A stretch of DNA of 64,000 nt from Streptomyces sennicomposti (GTDB lineage: Bacteria > Actinomycetota > Actinomycetes > Streptomycetales > Streptomycetaceae). The position numbers were made by a program, and so were the translations under genes. The stretch covers positions 209,480 to 273,479 of the forward strand of contig NZ_JAIOAB010000001.1 in assembly GCF_019890635.1 (NCBI RefSeq). Direction: 5' to 3'. The notes under the pieces were generated by a model. It did no database searches. It was not told where the DNA came from and saw nothing but the letters and a program-made list of their open reading frames with translations. How positions within the stretch are numbered: position 1 is the first letter of the stretch; each line of letters starts with the position of its first letter. Positions 8,687 through 17,679 of this stretch are shown here, piece by piece.

Positions 8687-10924
8687 TCACGCCCCCGGCG
8701 GCTGCGGCTGGGCGCGGCTGACGTCGTAGACGCCGGGGACGCTGCGCATCGCCCGCATCAGGGCGGGCAGCCGGGCGGCGTCGGGCAGTTGCAGGGTGTA
8801 GGTGTGGTGGACGCGCTGCTGGGCCGGTGGGGCCACGGTCGCCGAGACGATCTCGACGCCTTCCAGCGCGATGGCCTCGGTCAGGTCGGCGAGCAGATGA
8901 GGCCGGCCGAACGATTCGGCCAGCAGCGTCACCCGGCAGGCGGTGGTGTCTCCCCAGCGCACGCCGACCTCCGCGCGCCCCGTGCCCTTCATCCGGGCGA
9001 CCCCGGGGCACTCGACGCGGTGCACGGTGACCACTCCCCCGCGCACGGCGAACGCGGCGACCCGGTCGGGCGGTACGGGCGTGCAGCAGCCGGCGAGCCG
9101 TACGGCGGTGTGGGGGGCGTCCACGACGACCGCGCCCGCCGCATCGGACCGCCCGCCGAGCGCCTCGGCACCGGGGCCGGCGGGGGCTTCGGCAGCCGGC
9201 CCGCCGAGGGCGCCGGTCACCGGGCCGCCGAGCGCGTCGGTCGTCGGCTCGGCCAGGGCGCCGGAGGCGTCGGCGGTGTCCGGGGCCGCCGCGTCGCGCA
9301 GGTCCCGTTCCTCCTCCGGCTCGTCGTCGGCCGGGGCCGGGTGGGTCGCCAGCCAGCGCTGGATGGCGATGCGGGCGGCCGGGGTGTGGGCGTGCTCGAG
9401 CCACTCCCGGGAGGGTTCGGAGGCCGGGTCCTGGCCCATCAGGAGCTGGACGGTGTCGCCGTCCTTCAGGACGGTGCTCAGCCTGGCGAGGCGGCCGTTG
9501 ACGCGGGCGCCGATGCACGCGTGCGCGTCCTCGCCGTACTGGGCGTAGGCGGCGTCCACGCAGGTGGCGCCGTCGGGCAGGCCGAGGGTGCCGCCGTCGG
9601 GCCGGAAGACGGTGATCTCGCGGTCCTGGGCGAGGTCCTCGCGCAGGGTGGACCAGAAGGTGTCGGGGTCGGGCGCGGCCTCCTGCCAGTCGAGGAGGCG
9701 GGAGAGCCAGCCGGGGCGGGTGGGGTCCACGCGCTCGCCGTCGCCCGCGCTCTGCTCCTCGGCGGGAGCGGCGTAGGGGTTTCCGAGGGCGACGACGCCG
9801 GCCTCGGCGACCTTGTGCATCTGGTGGGTGCGGATGAGGACTTCGACGACCTGGCCGTCCTCGCGGGCGACGGCGGTGTGCAGCGACTGGTACAGGTTGA
9901 ACTTGGGGACCGCGATGAAGTCCTTGAACTCCGAGACCACCGGCGCCATACAGGTGTGCAGTTCGCCGAGGACGCCGTAACAGTCGGCGTCCTCGGTGAC
10001 CAGGACCAGCAGCCGGCCGAAGTCGGCGCCGCGCAGCCGGCCCCGTTTGCGGGAGACCCGGTGCACGGAGACGAAGTGCCGTGGCCGGACGAGGACTTCG
10101 GCGGCGATGTCGGCCTCGCGCAGCACCCCGCGCACCTGTTCGGCGACCTCGGTGAGCGGGTCGCCGGGGCGGCTCGCGTTCTCCGCGATCAGTTCGCGGG
10201 TGTGCCGGTACTCCTCGGGGTGGAGGATCGCGAAGACCAGGTCCTCCAGCTCGGTCTTGAGGGCCTGCACGCCGAGCCGTTCGGCGAGCGGGATGAGCAC
10301 GTCCCTGGTCACCTTGGCGATCCGGGCCTGTTTCTCCGGGCGCATGACGCCGAGGGTGCGCATGTTGTGCAGCCGGTCGGCGAGTTTGATCGACATCACC
10401 CGCACGTCGCTGCCGGTGGCGACGAGCATCTTGCGGAACGTCTCGGGCTCGGCGGCGGCGCCGTAGTCGACCTTCTCCAGCTTGGTGACGCCGTCCACGA
10501 GATAGCGGACCTCGGCGCCGAACTCCTCGCCGACCTGGTCGAGCGTCACGTCGGTGTCCTCGACGGTGTCGTGCAGCAGGGACGCGGTCAACGTCGTGGT
10601 CTCCGCGCCGAGTTCGGCGAGGATCAGGGTCACGGCGAGCGGGTGCGTGATGTACGGCTCGCCGCTCTTGCGCATCTGGCCGCGGTGCGAGGACTCGGCC
10701 AGGACGTAGGCGCGGCGCAGCGGTTCGAGGTCGGCGTCCGGGAAGTGGGCCCGGTGCGCCTCGGCGACATGGCCGATGGCGTCGGGCAGGCGGTCGCGGG
10801 CGGCGGGGCCGAGCAGTGCGGCCCGCCCCAGGCGGCGCAGGTCGAGCCGCGGGCGGGCCTTCCTGCGGGGCGCCGCCGGCACCACCGCTCCCGGGGCCGC
10901 GGGATTCGTGGCATCCGCACTCAT
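8687..10924 (-). CDS. rshA: RelA/SpoT homologue RshA, (p)ppGpp hydrolase with altered synthetase domain
   Basis: 745 aa long RSH protein. The HD hydrolase domain (about 55-190) is intact: HRGQMRKSGEPYITHP, LLHDTVEDT and KLADRLHNMRTL. The synthetase domain (about 240-370) departs from canonical RelA: GRPKH is VRPRH, the DLxGIR segment is DFGRLL, and AAHWKYK is VVALGNP; FKDFIAVPKFNLYQSLHT is kept. Then come TGS (about 435-500), a Pro/Gly/Ala linker (531-595), the RLAGCC zinc-finger-like segment and an ACT domain (668-745). ATG at 10924 is chosen because GGAGG lies 5 nt upstream; a GTG at 10930 overlaps that site. This is the second RSH gene typical of Streptomyces, distinct from relA. Hydrolase role likely, synthetase doubtful. 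Confidence 0.92.
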   Translation of the reverse strand: MSADATNPAAPGAVVPAAPRRKARPRLDLRRLGRAALLGPAARDRLPDAIGHVAEAHRAHFPDADLEPLRRAYVLAESSHRGQMRKSGEPYITHPLAVTLILAELGAETTTLTASLLHDTVEDTDVTLDQVGEEFGAEVRYLVDGVTKLEKVDYGAAAEPETFRKMLVATGSDVRVMSIKLADRLHNMRTLGVMRPEKQARIAKVTRDVLIPLAERLGVQALKTELEDLVFAILHPEEYRHTRELIAENASRPGDPLTEVAEQVRGVLREADIAAEVLVRPRHFVSVHRVSRKRGRLRGADFGRLLVLVTEDADCYGVLGELHTCMAPVVSEFKDFIAVPKFNLYQSLHTAVAREDGQVVEVLIRTHQMHKVAEAGVVALGNPYAAPAEEQSAGDGERVDPTRPGWLSRLLDWQEAAPDPDTFWSTLREDLAQDREITVFRPDGGTLGLPDGATCVDAAYAQYGEDAHACIGARVNGRLARLSTVLKDGDTVQLLMGQDPASEPSREWLEHAHTPAARIAIQRWLATHPAPADDEPEEERDLRDAAAPDTADASGALAEPTTDALGGPVTGALGGPAAEAPAGPGAEALGGRSDAAGAVVVDAPHTAVRLAGCCTPVPPDRVAAFAVRGGVVTVHRVECPGVARMKGTGRAEVGVRWGDTTACRVTLLAESFGRPHLLADLTEAIALEGVEIVSATVAPPAQQRVHHTYTLQLPDAARLPALMRAMRSVPGVYDVSRAQPQPPGA

Positions 10925-11112
10925 GGGCACCTCCGGCTGCGTGGACCGGTGGACGGGGTGCCCCAGGGCGTACGCGGCTCAGGGGTTGGCGTCGGATCCC
11001 CCGTCCGGGCCGGTGCTTGATGCTACCGAGCCCAGCACACTCGGCCGACCACCTCTCGGGGAGCGTGAAACGGATCACCCATTCGAGCGACGATCCGGAG
11101 GTTTACGGTTTT

Positions 11113-11137
11113 CGGTCACCTGACATGCGGGTGACCG
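11113..11137. promoter_or_regulatory. 8-bp inverted repeat between rshA and dapF
   Basis: CGGTCACC (11113-11120) and GGTGACCG (11130-11137) form a perfect inverted repeat with a 9-nt spacer. It lies about 90 nt past the dapF stop and about 190 nt before the rshA start. It could be a weak terminator for dapF or an operator for rshA; there is no T-tract. Confidence 0.4.
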
Positions 11138-11224
11138 TGGATTCCCGCGTGCGTCCGGATCTCCGCCCTGGGTCTTGTCGATCTTGCCGCGCGCCGGCCT
11201 TGCGATCGGCCGGCGGGGGCACGG

Positions 11225-12094
11225 TCAGCCGGCGACGCTTTCCAGCCAGTCCGCGGCGATCTCGCCCTCGGCGACGATCACCGCGGCGCCGGTCATCTCG
11301 ATCTCGCCGTCCGGCCGCTCGGTGATGACGAGGGTGCCGCCGGGCACGTCGACCGTGTACGTCGCCGGGGCGCCGGTGACGGCGGGGTCGGCGCCGTCGC
11401 GGCGGGCGGCGGCCACGGCGACGGCGCACGCGCCCGTGCCGCACGAGCGGGTCTCGCCCGAGCCGCGCTCGTGCACGCGCATCGCGACGTGGCGGGGGCC
11501 GCGGTCGACGACGAACTCGACGTTCACCCCGTCCGGATAGGCCGCGGCCGGGCTGAACAAGGGCGGGGAGAGCAGGTCGCCGGCGTCCGCGAGATCGTCC
11601 ACGAAGGCCACCGCGTGGGGGTTGCCCATGTTCACGTTGCGCGCGGGCCAGCTGCGCTCGCCGACGCTCACGGCGACGTCGCCCTCGGGCAGGCGGGCCT
11701 TGCCCATGCCGACGGTGATGTCGCCGTCCTTGGCGATGTGGATCTTCTTCACGCCGCCCCGGGTGGCGATCGCGAGGTCGCCCTCGGCGGCGAGGCCGGC
11801 GTGCTGGAGGTAGCGCGCGAACACGCGCGTGCCGTTGCCGCACATCTCCGCGACGGAGCCGTCGCCGTTGCGGTAGTCCATGAACCACTCCGCCTCGGCC
11901 GCCATGGCGCGGGCCTCCGGGTGCGCGGCCGACCGCACGACGTGCAGCACGCCGTCGCCGCCGATGCCCGCGCGCCGGTCGCACAGGGCGGCGACGGCGG
12001 CCGGGGACAGGTCGAGGGCGTTGTCCGGGTCGGGGAGGATCACGAAGTCGTTCTCCGTGCCGTGCCCCTTGAGGAAGGCGATGCGCGAGCTCAT
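11225..12094 (-). CDS. dapF: diaminopimelate epimerase
   Basis: 289 aa cytoplasmic PLP-independent racemase converting LL- to meso-diaminopimelate. Streptomyces peptidoglycan uses LL-DAP, so the product mainly feeds lysine synthesis. The two catalytic Cys are present in EMCGNGTRVFARY and RSCGTGACAV. The N-terminus KGHGTENDFVI is the usual family opening, which fixes the ATG at 12094. Length matches the family. It is on the same strand as rshA, miaA and miaB but spaced from each. Confidence 0.97.
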   Translation of the reverse strand: MSSRIAFLKGHGTENDFVILPDPDNALDLSPAAVAALCDRRAGIGGDGVLHVVRSAAHPEARAMAAEAEWFMDYRNGDGSVAEMCGNGTRVFARYLQHAGLAAEGDLAIATRGGVKKIHIAKDGDITVGMGKARLPEGDVAVSVGERSWPARNVNMGNPHAVAFVDDLADAGDLLSPPLFSPAAAYPDGVNVEFVVDRGPRHVAMRVHERGSGETRSCGTGACAVAVAAARRDGADPAVTGAPATYTVDVPGGTLVITERPDGEIEMTGAAVIVAEGEIAADWLESVAG

Positions 12095-12140
12095 GCCTCG
12101 ATCGTACGGTGCGGGTACGACAGACCCGGTGCGGGCGGCC

Positions 12141-12650
12141 CTAGCGCAGGCGGGCGACGCGCCAGACCGCGAGGACGACGGCCAAGGCGACGATCAGGGC
12201 GTAGGCGCCGATCAGCCGCCAGTCGGCGCGGCGTCCGGCGCCCCGCGGGGGCAGACCGGGCCAGGTGTAGCCCACGCGGCGTGCGGCCATCATGCCCCAG
12301 CCTGCCGCGCAGGAGCAGATCAGCAGCCCCAGCATGGCGATCATCGCGCCGCTGTCGCCGTCGAAGGCGAGCGGGAAGGCGAACATCAGCGAGCCGACGG
12401 CGGCCAGGCCCACGATGGGCGCCAGCTGCCAGATGCGCAGCCGCCGCTGCGGGCGCAGCTCGACCTCCACCTCGGGCCCGGCGAACATCTCCTCGGGCCC
12501 GGGACCGTCCTCGGTCACCCCGCCCTGCGTCCCGTCAGGACCGTCAGGGCCGTCGGGGCTGAGCGTCGGCTCGTCCGGGTCCGCACCGGCGTGCTCGGCG
12601 GTGACGTGCTCGGTGCCGCCTTGTGCGGTGTCGCGAGGGCCGGCCTCCAT
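12141..12650 (-). CDS. small membrane protein with acidic cytoplasmic N-terminus
   Basis: 169 aa. About 80 acidic, Pro/Gly-rich residues precede three predicted membrane helices: QLAPIVGLAAVGSLMFAFPL, MIAMLGLLICSCAAGWGMMA and LIGAYALIVALAVVLAVW. The ATG at 12650 lies 9-10 nt after GGGAGG; in-frame GTG (12656) and TTG (12668) starts are too close to that site. It sits between miaA and dapF. I do not recognise a functional family. Confidence 0.78.
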   Translation of the reverse strand: MEAGPRDTAQGGTEHVTAEHAGADPDEPTLSPDGPDGPDGTQGGVTEDGPGPEEMFAGPEVEVELRPQRRLRIWQLAPIVGLAAVGSLMFAFPLAFDGDSGAMIAMLGLLICSCAAGWGMMAARRVGYTWPGLPPRGAGRRADWRLIGAYALIVALAVVLAVWRVARLR

Positions 12651-12758
12651 CGCCACGCGCCCTCCCAACTAGGACTTCATTCGGTGGATCGAAGCACGAT
12701 GATGGCACGCCGCCGCAGGCCTGGATGACGGCCTGGGCGTCCCGATGCCATCACGTGA

Positions 12759-13697
12759 TCAGGCTGTAACCGGTCGTTCGACCAACGCCAGCGCCAGGTG
12801 CGGAAGTTCCGTGACATCCGCGGCGGCGCCGCTGAGCCAGTGCACGCGCGGGTCGCGGCGGAACCAGGAGTCCTGGCGGCGCGCGAAACGCTTGGTCGCG
12901 CGGACGGTCTCCGCGCGCGCCTCCTCGATCGTGCACTCCCCCGCGAGCGCCGCGAGGACCTGCTGGTAGCCGAGCGCGCGGGAGGCCGTACGCCCCTGTC
13001 TGAGGCCCTGTGCCTCCAGCTCGCGCACCTCGGCGACGAGCCCCGCCTCCCACATCCGGTCCACCCGGCGCGCGATGCGCTCGTCCAGCTCGGGACGGGC
13101 CACGTCGACGCCGATCTGGACGGTGTCGTAGACGGAGTCGTGGCCGGGGAGGTTGGCCGTGAAGGGGCGGCCGGTGATCTCGATCACTTCGAGCGCGCGG
13201 ACGATGCGGCGGCCGTTGCTGGGCAGGATCGCGCGCGCCGCCTCGGGGTCGGCGGCGGCCAGACGGGCGTGCAGGGCGCCGGAGCCGCGCAGGGTCAGCT
13301 CCTCCTCCAGCCGGGCCCTGACCTCCGGGTCGGTGCCGGGGAACTCCAGGTTGTCGACGGCGCCGCGGACGTAGAGGCCGGAGCCGCCGACCAGGATCGG
13401 CCAGCGGCCCTCGGCGAGCAGGGCGTCGATCCGCTCCCGGGCGAGGCGCTGGTACTCGGCGACGGAGGCGGTGACCGTCACGTCCCACACGTCCAGGAGG
13501 TGGTGCGGTACGCCGCCGCGCTCTTCGGGCGTCAGTTTCGCGGTGCCGATGTCCATCCCTCGGTAGAGCTGCATGGAGTCGGCGTTGACGACCTCGCCGC
13601 CGAGGCGCTGGGCCAGGAAGACGCCGAGATCGGACTTTCCGGCCGCGGTCGGGCCGACGACGGCGATGACGCGGGGTGCGGGGGGTGCGCTGCTCAC
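12759..13697 (-). CDS. miaA: tRNA dimethylallyltransferase MiaA
   Basis: 312 aa. Transfers a dimethylallyl group to N6 of A37 in tRNAs reading UNN codons, the step before methylthiolation by MiaB, encoded 2 kb further on. The P-loop VVGPTAAGKSDLG is at residues 13-25, followed by NADSMQLYRGMDIGTAK, the DMAPP/catalytic segment, and later GGSGLYVRG and RRIVRALEVIEITGRP. C-terminal RATKRFARRQDSWFRRDPRVHWL is typical. The GTG start at 13697 gives the standard N-terminus. Divergent from the small + strand genes that follow. Confidence 0.97.
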   Translation of the reverse strand: MSSAPPAPRVIAVVGPTAAGKSDLGVFLAQRLGGEVVNADSMQLYRGMDIGTAKLTPEERGGVPHHLLDVWDVTVTASVAEYQRLARERIDALLAEGRWPILVGGSGLYVRGAVDNLEFPGTDPEVRARLEEELTLRGSGALHARLAAADPEAARAILPSNGRRIVRALEVIEITGRPFTANLPGHDSVYDTVQIGVDVARPELDERIARRVDRMWEAGLVAEVRELEAQGLRQGRTASRALGYQQVLAALAGECTIEEARAETVRATKRFARRQDSWFRRDPRVHWLSGAAADVTELPHLALALVERPVTA

Positions 13698-13881
13698 CGC
13701 ACCAGTTTCGCAAACCCCGCGGGGGTGTCTCGAACGAGTTACGTGACGGCGCGGTCACGGTCTCGTTGCCCGGTGAGAGGTACCCGCGCCCGGATCGCGT
13801 CAGGGCGATGGCGCGGGCGCCGTGAACGGACACAGCGGACCACGCGGGATTTCGCCCGCACAAGTAACGTATGGAGTTGAC

Positions 13882-14172
13882 ATGGGCGTTTTTGCGCGAC
13901 TTTTCCGGAGGTCCGAGGCTGTGGAGGGCACGTCTGTGGAGGGCGCGTCGGTCGCCGAGGAGCCGGCCGGTCCGGCTCCGGCCGGTGCGGTGAGCGCCGG
14001 TACGGCGGCGGACGGCGCCGCCGGGAGCGACCCGGAGGCGGCGGAGACCGGGGACGGCGCGGCCGCCCCCGAGGCCGCGGCGGACGCCGGCGGCGACGGC
14101 GTGGACATCCCCAAGCAGCAGTCCGCCGAGGAGGCGGCCGAACAGGAGACCGGCAAGGGCGCCCGGACGTGA
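13882..14172 (+). CDS. small acidic low-complexity protein
   Basis: 96 aa. After the short basic start MGVFARLFRR the rest is Ala/Gly/Glu/Pro-rich and probably disordered, ending QQSAEEAAEQETGKGART. The ATG at 13882 is preceded by GGAG at 13873-13876. Orthologues at this place in Streptomyces are often labelled 'gliding motility protein', a label with no support I can see. The next gene follows after 23 nt, so they may be co-transcribed. Function unknown. Confidence 0.72.
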   Translation: MGVFARLFRRSEAVEGTSVEGASVAEEPAGPAPAGAVSAGTAADGAAGSDPEAAETGDGAAAPEAAADAGGDGVDIPKQQSAEEAAEQETGKGART

Positions 14173-14195
14173 TGTCCCGCAAGGGAGGCTGAACC

Positions 14196-14519
14196 ATGGG
14201 TCTGCTGGACAACATGAAGGCCAAGCTCGGTCCGGCCAGGGAAAAGGTCTCGGACCTCGCGCAGCGGCACGGAGGCCAGATCGGCCAGGGTCTCGACCGG
14301 GCCGCGAAGGTGGTCGACGAGAAGACCAAGGGCAAGTACCGGGACAAGATCCACGCGGGTACGGACAAGGCGAAGGAGGCCGTGGACCGGCTCGCCCACC
14401 AGGGCGGCGACGCCGGCACCGGCCCTGGCCCCGGCACCGGTCCTGGTGCCGGCCCCGAGGGCCGGGGCGGCGACGAGCCGGGCGCGGGCCCGCGGACGCC
14501 TCCGCCGCCGACGTCCTGA
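14196..14519 (+). CDS. MT0933-like antitoxin family protein
   Basis: 107 aa. The first 75 residues (MGLLDNMKAKLGPAREKVSDLAQ, then GQIGQGLDRAAKVVDEKTKGKYRDKI) match the small helical actinobacterial family annotated as antitoxins after Rv0909/MT0933. The last 35 residues are a Gly/Pro tail. AAGGGAGG lies just before the ATG. No toxin-like gene is adjacent: upstream is the acidic protein and downstream, convergent, the dioxygenase homologue. The family name should not be read as proof of a toxin-antitoxin role. Confidence 0.75.
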   Translation: MGLLDNMKAKLGPAREKVSDLAQRHGGQIGQGLDRAAKVVDEKTKGKYRDKIHAGTDKAKEAVDRLAHQGGDAGTGPGPGTGPGAGPEGRGGDEPGAGPRTPPPPTS

Positions 14520-14723
14520 GCGGGACGCGACGCGCTCGGGCGCGGCCCGGAACGCGTCGCCGCGGGTGAAGGACGCGGGGGCGCGGTGCCGTCCGGCCGG
14601 GAGTACATCGGCGGGTGGCCGGTGAGCCGCGTGCTCGCCGGTCGCCCGCCGGGGCGATTCCTCGCGGCCGCCGGCCGGCGCCGGTCGCGGTCCCGCGGCC
14701 GGTGCGCGACCGGCCGGGGTCCG

Positions 14724-15437
14724 TCAGGTCCAGGTGGCCACCAGGTAGCCGACGCCGTAAGGGGCCTCGTCGTAGAGCAGGGCGCCGGAGAGGTTCGCGG
14801 TCTCGGCCGCGCCCGCCAGGACCTGCCACGGGGCCCGGCCCGACGCCTTCAGCTCGGCGGCCAGCGCCGCGTCGAGCGCCGCGAGCGCCGGTACGTCCGC
14901 GGCGCCCAGCGCGCGGGCGGCCTCGGCGTCGAAGGGCTCGGCCCGTTCGTCGAGGTATCCGGGCGCCTTGAGCGACCGGCAGGCGCTGGCGTCGCCCATG
15001 ACCAGCAGCGCCACCCGGTCGGCCCGTACGGCGAGGTCGCGGCCGGTGGCCAGGCAGCGCTCGGGCGCCAGCGAGGCGTCCACGCCCAGTCCCTCGACCG
15101 GGGCGTCGGACCAGTCCGTGCGCTCCAGCAGGTGGGCGGCGACGGCGAGCGAGGGCGGCAGTTCGCGGTCCGGCGCTGTGCCGCCGCCCTGACCGAGGCG
15201 TACGTCCGCGTCGACGCCGAACCCGCGGAAGGACCCCCGGGCGCCCTCCGGGTACGGGCCGTGCCCGGCCGCCTCGGTGGGGCCGACGACCACGAGGCGG
15301 TCCGGCCGGGCGGCGGCGAGGACGCCGAGCGCGTCCGTGCACGCGGCGCGCGCGGCGTCCAGTTCGGGCGCCGCTCCGGCGGCGACCACGGGTACGAGGA
15401 GCGGCGGGCAGGGGCAGACTGCGGCGGCGACAAGCAT
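14724..15437 (-). CDS. class III extradiol dioxygenase (LigB)-like protein
   Basis: 237 aa. The N-terminus MLVAAAVCPCPPLLVP and the LVVVGP strand resemble the actinobacterial LigB-fold proteins found beside miaA/miaB. The iron-ligand His pair of true LigB enzymes is not obvious, so activity is uncertain. The end (ALLYDEAPYGVGYLVATW) is also typical. Start ATG at 15437. It lies between the small + strand genes and miaB. Family by pattern recognition; reaction unknown. Confidence 0.75.
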   Translation of the reverse strand: MLVAAAVCPCPPLLVPVVAAGAAPELDAARAACTDALGVLAAARPDRLVVVGPTEAAGHGPYPEGARGSFRGFGVDADVRLGQGGGTAPDRELPPSLAVAAHLLERTDWSDAPVEGLGVDASLAPERCLATGRDLAVRADRVALLVMGDASACRSLKAPGYLDERAEPFDAEAARALGAADVPALAALDAALAAELKASGRAPWQVLAGAAETANLSGALLYDEAPYGVGYLVATWT

Positions 15438-15858
15438 GATCGGCAGCGTAACCCCGTGGGCGGTCCGGCCGCCTCACCCCTGCCGCCGTCGCTCCGGCCG
15501 CGCCGCCGAGCGGTCCGCCCCGCCCGCAGCCGCGTCGCGGGACGCCCGGCGGTTCCGCGGACGGCGCGGTGGTTCTGGGGGGCGCGGAGGTCCTGGGTGG
15601 GGTGTCCGATGGGTTCGTTCCGCCCCCGCCGCCCCTACCCGTCCCGTCCCCGGGGGCTTCGCCCCCGGACCCCCCTTCTTCCCGCCTCCGGAGAGGGTGG
15701 GTGCGGGTCTCGGAAGGCCGGGCGCGCCGTTCCCCGCGCCCCTTGGCGGGCACGCGCCCCGGGTCGGGACAGCCGCAGCGTTGCCCGCCGGCACGCCACG
15801 GCGGGTGTGCGGGGGCCGGGCGCGCCGTTCCCCGCGCCGCCGCGCCCCCAGAGGCGCG
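15438..15858. other. intergenic region with two copies of a 24-nt repeat
   Basis: 421 bp between the miaB stop and the LigB-like start. A 24-nt sequence (central part GGCGCGCCGTTCCCCGCGCC) occurs identically at 15717-15740 and 15815-15838. Reverse-complemented it resembles the GGGGCGCGGGGAAC intergenic motif I know from many streptomycete genomes. No protein-like frame is convincing. Confidence 0.65.
15650..15668 (-). terminator. hairpin downstream of miaB
   Basis: CCGGGGGC-TTC-GCCCCCGG: an 8-bp stem closed by a C(TTC)G-type loop, 190 nt past the miaB stop in its direction of transcription. Such GGGGGC..GCCCCC hairpins are common at streptomycete gene ends. Confidence 0.6.
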
Positions 15859-17379
15859 TCAGTCGCAGCCGCAGCCGTTGCCCGCCGGAACCGGCTGCGG
15901 GGCCGGGGCGCCGATCTTCGGGAGGCCGAGCATGACGCCGGCCGGCTTCGCGGCCTCCGCGGCGGTGCGCTTCTGCCAGGCGTCGCCCGCGCGGGTGCGG
16001 CGTACGGCCAGGGTCGGGCCCTCGGCCAGGAGGTGGTGCGGGGCGGCGTAGGTGATCTCGACGGTGACCACGTCGCCGGGGCGGACCTCCTCGTCCGGCT
16101 TGGTGAAGTGCACGAGGCGGTTGTCGGGGGCGCGGCCGGACAGGCGGTGCGTGGCGCCGTCCTTGCGGCCCTCGCCCTCGGCGACCATCAGCTCCAGCGT
16201 GCGGCCGACCTGCTTCTTGTTCTCCTCCCAGGAGATCTCCTCCTGGAGGGCGACCAGCCGCTCGTAGCGCGCCTGGACGACCTTCTTGGGGACCTGGTCG
16301 TCCATCTCGGCGGCGGGGGTGCCGGGCCGCTTGGAGTACTGGAAGGTGAACGCCTGCGCGAACCGCGCCTCACGCACCACGTGCAGCGTCTGCTCGAAGT
16401 CCTCCTCGGTCTCGCCGGGGAAGCCCACGATGATGTCGGTGGTGATCGCGGCGTGCGGGATCGCGGCGCGGACCTTCTCGATGATCCCGAGGTAGCGCTC
16501 CTGGCGGTAGGAGCGGCGCATCGCCTTCAGGACGGTGTCCGAGCCGGACTGCAGCGGCATGTGCAGCTGCGGCATGACGTTCGGCGTCTCGGCCATCGCC
16601 GCGATCACGTCGTCGGTGAAGTCGCGCGGGTGCGGCGAGGTGAAGCGGACCCGCTCCAGGCCCTCGACGTTCCCGCAGGCCCGCAGCAGCTTGCTGAACG
16701 CCTCGCGGTCGCCGATGTCGGAGCCGTAGGCGTTGACGTTCTGGCCGAGCAGCGTGATCTCGGAGACGCCCTCGCCGACCAGCGCCTCCACCTCGGCGAG
16801 GATGTCGCCGGGGCGGCGATCCTTCTCCTTGCCGCGCAGCGCCGGGACGATGCAGAAGGTACAGGTGTTGTTGCAGCCCACGGAGATCGAGACCCAGGCG
16901 GCGTACGCGCTCTCGCGCCGGGTCGGCAGCGTGGAGGGGAACGCCTCCAGCGACTCGGCGATCTCGACCTGGGCCTCCTCCTGGACGCGGGCGCGCTCCA
17001 GCAGGACGGGCAGCTTGCCGATGTTGTGCGTGCCGAAGACGACGTCCACCCAGGGCGCCTTCTTGACGATGGTGTCCCGGTCCTTCTGCGCCAGGCAGCC
17101 GCCGACCGCGATCTGCATCCCGGGCCGCTTCGCCTTCTTCGGGGCGAGGTGGCCGAGGTTGCCGTAGAGCCGGTTGTCGGCGTTCTCGCGCACGGCGCAG
17201 GTGTTGAAGACGACCACGTCCGCGTCGCCGTCCGAGCCCTCCGGCGCCCGCACGTAGCCCGCGTCCTCCAGCAGCCCGGCGAGCCGCTCGGAGTCGTGGA
17301 CGTTCATCTGGCACCCGTAGGTGCGGATCTCATAGCTGCGAGTGACGCCCACTTCTCGGCTCCGGTCGATGCTGCTCAT
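15859..17379 (-). CDS. miaB: tRNA-2-methylthio-N6-dimethylallyladenosine synthase MiaB
   Basis: 506 aa radical-SAM methylthiotransferase that adds the 2-methylthio group to i6A37 in tRNA. The N-terminal UPF0004 domain has the three auxiliary-cluster Cys ([22 protein letters not shown]). The SAM cluster [11 protein letters not shown] is at about residue 166. A TRAM domain follows ([15 protein letters not shown]). The tail ends in GNGCGCD, an extra Cys pair. The ATG at 17379 begins the conserved start; the open frame continuing upstream is the antisense of another gene. Upstream lies a 21-nt tandem repeat array. Confidence 0.97.
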   Translation of the reverse strand: MSSIDRSREVGVTRSYEIRTYGCQMNVHDSERLAGLLEDAGYVRAPEGSDGDADVVVFNTCAVRENADNRLYGNLGHLAPKKAKRPGMQIAVGGCLAQKDRDTIVKKAPWVDVVFGTHNIGKLPVLLERARVQEEAQVEIAESLEAFPSTLPTRRESAYAAWVSISVGCNNTCTFCIVPALRGKEKDRRPGDILAEVEALVGEGVSEITLLGQNVNAYGSDIGDREAFSKLLRACGNVEGLERVRFTSPHPRDFTDDVIAAMAETPNVMPQLHMPLQSGSDTVLKAMRRSYRQERYLGIIEKVRAAIPHAAITTDIIVGFPGETEEDFEQTLHVVREARFAQAFTFQYSKRPGTPAAEMDDQVPKKVVQARYERLVALQEEISWEENKKQVGRTLELMVAEGEGRKDGATHRLSGRAPDNRLVHFTKPDEEVRPGDVVTVEITYAAPHHLLAEGPTLAVRRTRAGDAWQKRTAAEAAKPAGVMLGLPKIGAPAPQPVPAGNGCGCD

Positions 17380-17411
17380 GCCATAAGGGTAGGCGCTCGG
17401 CGAAGTGCCCC

Positions 17412-17496
17412 CGGACGGCCCGGGGGCCACGGGCGGACGGCCCGAAGCCAGTGGCGGACGGCCCGGAGCCACGGGCGGACGGCCCAGGGCCACGGG
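17412..17496. repeat. four 21-nt tandem repeats upstream of miaB
   Basis: Consensus CGGACGGCCCGGAGCCACGGG. Units at 17412-17433 (22 nt), 17434-17454, 17455-17475 and 17476-17496, with a decaying fifth. They lie 33-117 bp before the miaB start, in the divergent region shared with the glycosyltransferase gene. The 21-nt period is two DNA turns. Confidence 0.85.
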
Positions 17497-17553
17497 CGGG
17501 CGGCTCCGGCCGGATCGCGGCACAAGCTTCCGCCCGGTTCGCGACACGAGGCG

Positions 17554-17585
17554 GGAGCTGCCTCCCATACCGGGACGGCAGCTCC
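17554..17585. promoter_or_regulatory. 9-bp inverted repeat in the miaB / glycosyltransferase divergent region
   Basis: GGAGCTGCC (17554-17562) and GGCAGCTCC (17577-17585) are perfectly complementary with a 14-nt spacer. AAAATAGGG follows at 17586-17594, one of the few AT-rich spots nearby. It may be an operator or a transcript hairpin; undecided. Confidence 0.4.
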
Positions 17586-17679
17586 AAAATAGGGACACTC
17601 CGCACCGCTCGGTGACGGCATTCCCGCGCCGCTCACGGCCGCTTCGCCCCGAGCGGCCCCGCACAGTGACAGGTACCCG

